This document shows, piece by piece, positions 48,761 through 64,000 of a stretch of DNA of 64,000 nucleotides. The position numbers and the translations under genes were made by a program. The notes below the pieces were generated by a model that was given only the letters and a program-made list of their open reading frames with translations, was not told the DNA's origin and did no database searches. Position 1 is the first letter of the stretch. Each line of letters begins with the position of its first letter. Origin of the DNA: Doris montereyensis (Eukaryota; Mollusca; Gastropoda; Nudibranchia; Dorididae); contig JAXRKP010001878.1 in assembly GCA_037039925.1 (NCBI GenBank), positions 7,501 to 71,500 of the forward strand, written 5' to 3'.

Positions 48761-49257
48761 TCTGTCTATATTAGTGGAGTTGTCATTTATTGTCGTTTTT
48801 CATTGTTGACTTCTCTCCGATGTGGCTCCTTTGTATCATTAAGTACCGCTGAATTTTTAGTAGTATGTAGTAGTTTTTGAGAAAATCGACTGTCTATGGA
48901 CACAAATTTTGTAAAGAACTTTATTTAAGACTATTGGGACCATGTCTGTTTGACACGGACACAGTGACAAAAGCCTGATTTGGTTGTTATTATCTTAAGT
49001 TTAAACTTAAACTGATCTCATGAAAAAACGGTTTGCCATTCATGTAGTTTTTGATGTTTTCTTTTGTGTATGTGGTTACTACAAAGTGGGCTGCGTTCTT
49101 AAAAATCTACGGCCAGAATTATACTAAGCCCGTTCGTTGCCGCCGCATGGCTTACGCCGTGAACATCTAATTTCTAATTATATTAACCCCGGCTTTCGCC
49201 GTCTGAATGTACACACTTGATACACAGACCATTGTTAATTTCTTTCATTCTTGGAAA
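48761..49257 (+). other. Intergenic, nothing recognised
   Basis: No supported gene. A GCCGTGAACATC and GCCGTCTGAATG pair near 49150-49210 may be the edge of an element. Confidence 0.4.
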
Positions 49258-49349
49258 TGACGCTGACTAGGAAGCAGAAACTAGCGTTGTGGCTATGGTG
49301 GTGGAAAAATAGAAGAAGACGAACACATATATATCGCAGCATATCTGTA

Positions 49350-49508
49350 CATCCTATTAATATTAACAATCTCATTCCATAGTTTCATCACGTAATCTCT
49401 GTTGCTGTGGTTTCTGCCCCTCTTGTCATAAATATCACGCCTTGTTTGGACTGCCACAATAAGATCCTCGTTACTTGAGAAGTGGTAAACATTATCAAAA
49501 AAGCACAA
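49350..49508 (-). pseudogene. MADF-like domain fragment (PIF/Harbinger-associated)
   Basis: The minus strand reads SSNEDLIVAVQTRRDIYDKR then GRNHSNRDYVMKLWNEIV. This fits the MADF pattern (LIxAVxxxxxLYDxxxxxYxxRxxxxxxWxEI). Partly overlapping on the plus strand, 49258-49380 reads MTLTRKQKLALWLWWWKNRR then SVHPIN, resembling the start of Harbinger-type transposases. PIF/Harbinger elements carry both a transposase and a Myb/MADF protein. Both pieces are short. Confidence 0.42.
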
Positions 49509-50589
49509 ACCGAAGAGAAATAAGATTGCGTGTGTAGTAGTCCTCTATAGAGAGCCGAATAGGTCAATATAATTATAATACCATCGTTGGGGTGAACTGA
49601 AAGGGAGCATGCAAAACTCCGCCAAAAAATAAAATAAATTTAACATCAAAATCAACAAATTAATAGCCACTCTAAAGATGCGGATTTTCACGGGATTGTA
49701 GGTTTTTAAATATGCTGCTTTCATTTCTGACATCATAAAAGTGAATTGAAGCAATATTTTGGTTTTAAATTTTTGATAAAAAGCATTCCTGCTGACGTTT
49801 CCGGTCATGGGTCATCGCGCCAAGCCCATCCTGTTCCTTACAGACGGATGAAAATGTGGCACGATGCATTAGCCTTCCGTCTGCCGGCGTAATGTGACAA
49901 GTTGACGGGGGGTAGTAATATAAGTATCTTGCCCGTTAAATTCTCTTTGATGAACTAATACCGGAAACAGATATAAATAGTCATCTCCGCTAATACGTAA
50001 CTCACTGCATTACGTCTTCCTTGGAATCCGACTGTTTTACGCCGTGAAACGGTCTTCGCATAACTCTGGCCTAAATTTCCTTTGTCCTTTCTCAATTTCT
50101 TGTACCTGACGCATGCAGGTCTGGTGATGTGGGTCCCAGGAACAGCAACTACATCTATAATAATTTACATTGTATAAGTATAAGCTACGGCTGGTTTTAT
50201 TAAAGCCTTGTCTTGTAGCACTTTTCTTAGACATGTCTAAAACAAGGACAGTTGTAAAGATTTCTTCTAAGAAAAGCTGAAAGATTATTTGCTGTTCCGC
50301 ACAGTATTCTGTGAAATTATTTTAATGTTCTTTTCGTTGTCATTGTTTGTAATTTACTGTGTCTATATATTATCTACCTATAAATATTTTGCCATTGTCT
50401 GCTTTTTGATTTGCTGGTTATGTGTGATACTGATAGTCTGAGTTAAATGTTTTACCTCCCCCCCCACCCCTCCCCATTCTTTTAATATATATTATTATGT
50501 ACCTGACGACATTTCTCTCGGTGGAACTCCATTTTCTACTTCTTGTAGTTTGTAATGTAGTTAAGTCCTTTTGTAACTATTTGGAATCC
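49509..50589 (+). other. Intergenic, no gene supported
   Basis: A 65-codon minus-strand frame at 50037-50234 (MSKKSATRQGFNKTSRSLYL...) is Cys-containing but matches nothing I know and could be chance. A poly-C run is at 50458-50474. Confidence 0.4.
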
Positions 50590-51440
50590 TTCATAAAGTC
50601 TGAATTTGGTACTCGTACATGGTGAGAGGTTTTGTTCCATTGCTGTATATACTAAGAAGAAAAGGGGATCTAGGACAATTCCCTGAGGGACACCTTGAAG
50701 TAATGGTTTAGGCTTAGATTCAGTACCTTCAATAATTCCTTCATGTGCTTAAAAAAAAAGATCTGATCGATTCAAGAAGGCAATTTTAAAATACCATAGC
50801 TATTTACTTTCACTGGTAATCCGTTGTGATCTAGCTTATCAAAAATCTCTGAAAAATCTAGGAGGATAGCATCTGTTTGGGCTCTTTGATTCAGGGAATT
50901 ACTGAAAACTTTTGTTGTTGTTGTTGTAATAATGAGTTTCACACATAGCTTTATGTTCATCTAAATCCATGTTGGATATCTTCTAGGATGTTAAATGTGT
51001 TCCATAAGCTTACAGATGACTGAAGTCAGAGAAATAGATCTGTTGTAAATTTCTGTTCATGGTCTCTCCCTTTGTAAATAATGGGACTGTCCCGGACATA
51101 TTTGCATTATCCCAGTCATTTGGTTTGCAGATTCTGGAGTAACAGTGCACAAATGAAAGTGAAAGCTATTTCATAAGCACAAATTTTCAATATTTTTCTA
51201 GGTATGTCAGTAGTCTACTGCCAAGTGCTGATTGTCGGAAGACAAGAAAACCGTGCACTTACTGACTTAGGCAGATTCACTTTGTAGTGATGTAATTTAG
51301 CTGCAGTTGAAGATACTGACAAAAATCTTTCTCCTCCGAGTCGCCAGGTTGTTAGCTTGGAGGAACTGCGTATTTGCAAAATGCTCTTTGTCCATGTGTG
51401 CATGTTAGATGAACTCATTGTGTATGTTTGTTTGCGCGTG
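50590..51440 (-). pseudogene. LINE reverse transcriptase remnant (Jockey/CR1-like)
   Basis: The minus strand, with frame changes, reads SLTSVICKLMEHI (51040-50990), QTDAILLDFSEIFDKLDHNG (about 50885-50820) and LQGVPQGIVLDPLFFLVY (about 50700-50645). These are RT motifs 2a, A and B (NYRPISLTSxxCKxMEHI, LDFSKAFDxVDH, SGVPQGxVLGPLLFLxY). Highly decayed. Confidence 0.8.
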
Positions 51441-52135
51441 TGTGTGTCACGGTTTATTGGTTTCTTAATTAAACAATAACATTGTTGAGCTGAATTCTTT
51501 AGCTGTTACAGTAGTCGTTGGATAAAAGCACACTCTGCATAAACACACGCCTACATCTGCTGACTGAATTTTGTACTACATAATAAAAAGTGTTCTCATA
51601 CTCATAAAACACGGTATGCATAAAAGCACGCTTTTCCTGAGTCCAAAGGACATGCATTTATCCAGCAACTACTGTACTTGGCAGGGGAAATGCTAAAAAA
51701 ACCCAGTGAACTTAGCTGGTGTCCTTTCTCAGCAACCCTGCACTTTGAGGTAAATTTATAGAGAAGAAATACTGTTTTGAGCAACGACCGTGCATTTAGT
51801 AGGCAGATTGTGCACTTAACCGGAGACTACTGATTACATCTGCTGCTGTTGCTTTATTTTCATTGATGTTAAGCAGTAATTTTAGCCCAACTGTTCTTAT
51901 GACCGTTATAGGATTCATTTCAGGATATTATTCATGCAGGAATGATGTCGCTAATGGTAATGGGTCAGAAAATACTGAAGAAAATTGATTATTCTAGGGT
52001 TCAACTTTAGACTTGGGGTCTTGAATTGTTATTATAATTTTTTGGTTTGAAATCCCGGGGGTTCCTTTGTTTTCTACTTCTGATATACATTTGTACACCT
52101 TTAGTCTTCTGCTATGTTTTTCACCTTCGTTTATC
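51441..52135 (+). other. Intergenic, nothing recognised
   Basis: AT-rich sequence without a supported gene or repeat family, apart from a short (TG)n at 51437-51448. Confidence 0.5.
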
Positions 52136-52262
52136 ATGTCCTATATAATCTATACAATCTATATAATCTATACAATTTATATAATCTATACAATCTATAC
52201 AATTTATATAATCTATACAATCTATATAATCTATACAATCTATGTAATCTATATAATCTGCA
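52136..52262 (+). repeat. 9-bp-based minisatellite TATAATCTATACAATC
   Basis: About 14 units of TATATAATC or TATACAATC alternating. Ile/Tyr and Asn/Leu/Tyr frames are repeat artefacts. Confidence 0.95.
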
Positions 52263-52567
52263 TGAGCTATTCTGCATGCTTGTTGAGTTTTCCTTTTCAT
52301 TCCTTTATAATTGCTTCTTACCCTTTCGAGTTAGTTTCCCACTTTAATGCTCGTTGTTTGTTTAATACAAATTCACCCCATCCACCATTTCCAGTGATCT
52401 CAGGATGAATCACGAGGAAACAGCAAGATGAACGTGAAGAAAGATATGTGCAAGACCGACAAGGAAGAAGTAAGACCTACCAGTAGTACCCACCAACTCA
52501 CTTCACTTTCATGCCACCACAAAAGAAACAAGAGGGGACAAACATGGTATGTTGTGTAGGTTTTAAA

Positions 52568-52573
52568 TTTAAT
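52568..52573 (-). terminator. Possible RPB6 poly(A) signal ATTAAA
   Basis: TTTAAT on the plus strand reads ATTAAA on the gene strand, 65 bp after the stop codon. It is the nearest signal-like hexamer I see. Weak evidence. Confidence 0.35.
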
Positions 52574-52637
52574 AATGATACAATGGGAGTTAATGAGAAA
52601 TGTACAGTGAAATAATGAGAAATGATTGGCACAGGTC

Positions 52638-63303
<10,666 letters not shown>

Positions 63304-63679
63304 TTTTATTACACATTTTAAGTATTTTTTAATATGTAAATATCCCAGTAGGTGCTACACTACGTTAGTAATGTTATGGAGTAGGCTATCGGGAAAGTTA
63401 TTGGATTTTGGGACATGGGTGGTACCGGCACTTAAACAATAGATCTAATAATATTGTTCTGGGCATGCACGGTTTAGGTTAGGTTATGACGTCATTTTAC
63501 ATAATATAAATAGTCCGTGTCCTAATAGGCCCAGCGTGTCCAAATAGTGTGGGTGTTTATTGGGACCCGGGTCCGAATAACCATTTCGATAACTATTATA
63601 ATGCTGTCAGTGTATTGTTTTGTCATAAAGGGTCGATATATAAATAAGGCCCTGAGTTCCTTTTTAAAGAAAGATGAAA

Positions 63680-63765
63680 TCAAATCAACTCTCTCTCTCT
63701 CTCTATCGCTTTCTTTCTGTCTCTCTTGTTCTCTCTGTCGCTATCGCTTTCTCTGTATCTCTCTC
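63680..63765 (+). repeat. CT-rich simple repeat
   Basis: CTCTCTCTCTCTCT, then CTTTCT and CTCTCTGTCGCTATCG mixtures. Low-complexity only. Confidence 0.85.
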
Positions 63766-64000
63766 TGTTTCATTAAGGCAAAGGACGCTGCTCAATATTT
63801 CTAAAAACGTATAGCAATACATATATATTTAATTTTTACATTGAAGAAATACATTTTTTTGGAAAACTATTTTTAAGTATTCTATTTTGTGAATAGTAAA
63901 TAAATCTTGGGGGAAAAATAATTTAGGACCCTAAACTCCGAGATCGCCGCTCTAGACTACCTCTAGACCTAGAGCTACTCTATTCACAAATATCAAATAT
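63766..64000 (+). other. Right end of window, nothing recognised
   Basis: AT-rich, with a TCTAGACCTAGAGCTAC-like stretch at the edge. No gene. Confidence 0.5.

Overview
This is animal nuclear DNA: AT-rich, with GT-AG introns and no bacterial-style operons. It holds two intron-rich housekeeping genes, one intact single-exon lectin gene, and a very large load of tandem and dispersed repeats. A lophotrochozoan, probably a mollusc and perhaps a gastropod, fits the secreted PAN plus C-type-lectin protein, the several tRNA-like SINE families and the mix of LINE remnants. This is inference; the species is not identifiable from the window.

Layout. (1) 1-27582, plus strand: a cullin-5 gene (CUL5), 18 recognisable exons from just inside the N-terminal region to the stop codon; the first coding exon lies off the left edge. 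Its introns hold SINEs, LINE fragments, an internally deleted DNA transposon (12.3-13.1 kb) and several satellites, the largest a 14-bp minisatellite of about 4 kb (18.4-22.4 kb). (2) 27.6-36.5 kb: SINEs, a purine tract, a 52-bp satellite, a SINE whose interior has grown into a 1.2-kb satellite, and a minus-strand LINE carrying two internal tandem expansions. (3) 36.8-39.0 kb: a 62-bp satellite carrying 13 perfect TGACGTCA (CRE) sites, directly upstream of a broken Lys/Glu-rich reading frame that ends in AATAAA plus an A-tract. (4) 39.1-46.6 kb: satellites, one of them split by a CR1/L2-like LINE, and an intact minus-strand PAN/C-type lectin gene (42589-43329). (5) 47.3-51.4 kb: LINE, Penelope-like and PIF/Harbinger-like remnants. 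(6) 52638-63303, minus strand: an RNA polymerase subunit RPB6 gene (POLR2F), five exons, whose introns contain a degraded hAT-like transposase gene and a THAP-type zinc-finger exon.

Two themes stand out. First, tandem arrays make up roughly a quarter of the window by eye, and at least five grew out of recognisable local sequence: a CUL5 exon/donor junction, the inside of a SINE, two segments of one LINE reading frame, and a transposase motif. Second, nearly every conserved CUL5 and RPB6 exon group needs a one-base correction, mostly a contracted homopolymer, while splice sites and protein motifs are intact. This points to uncorrected long-read sequence errors rather than dead genes, so frame breaks elsewhere in the window should be read with the same caution.

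CUL5 and RPB6 work in separate pathways (ubiquitin ligase scaffold; nuclear RNA polymerase subunit). Nothing in the window suggests that the genes form one functional system.
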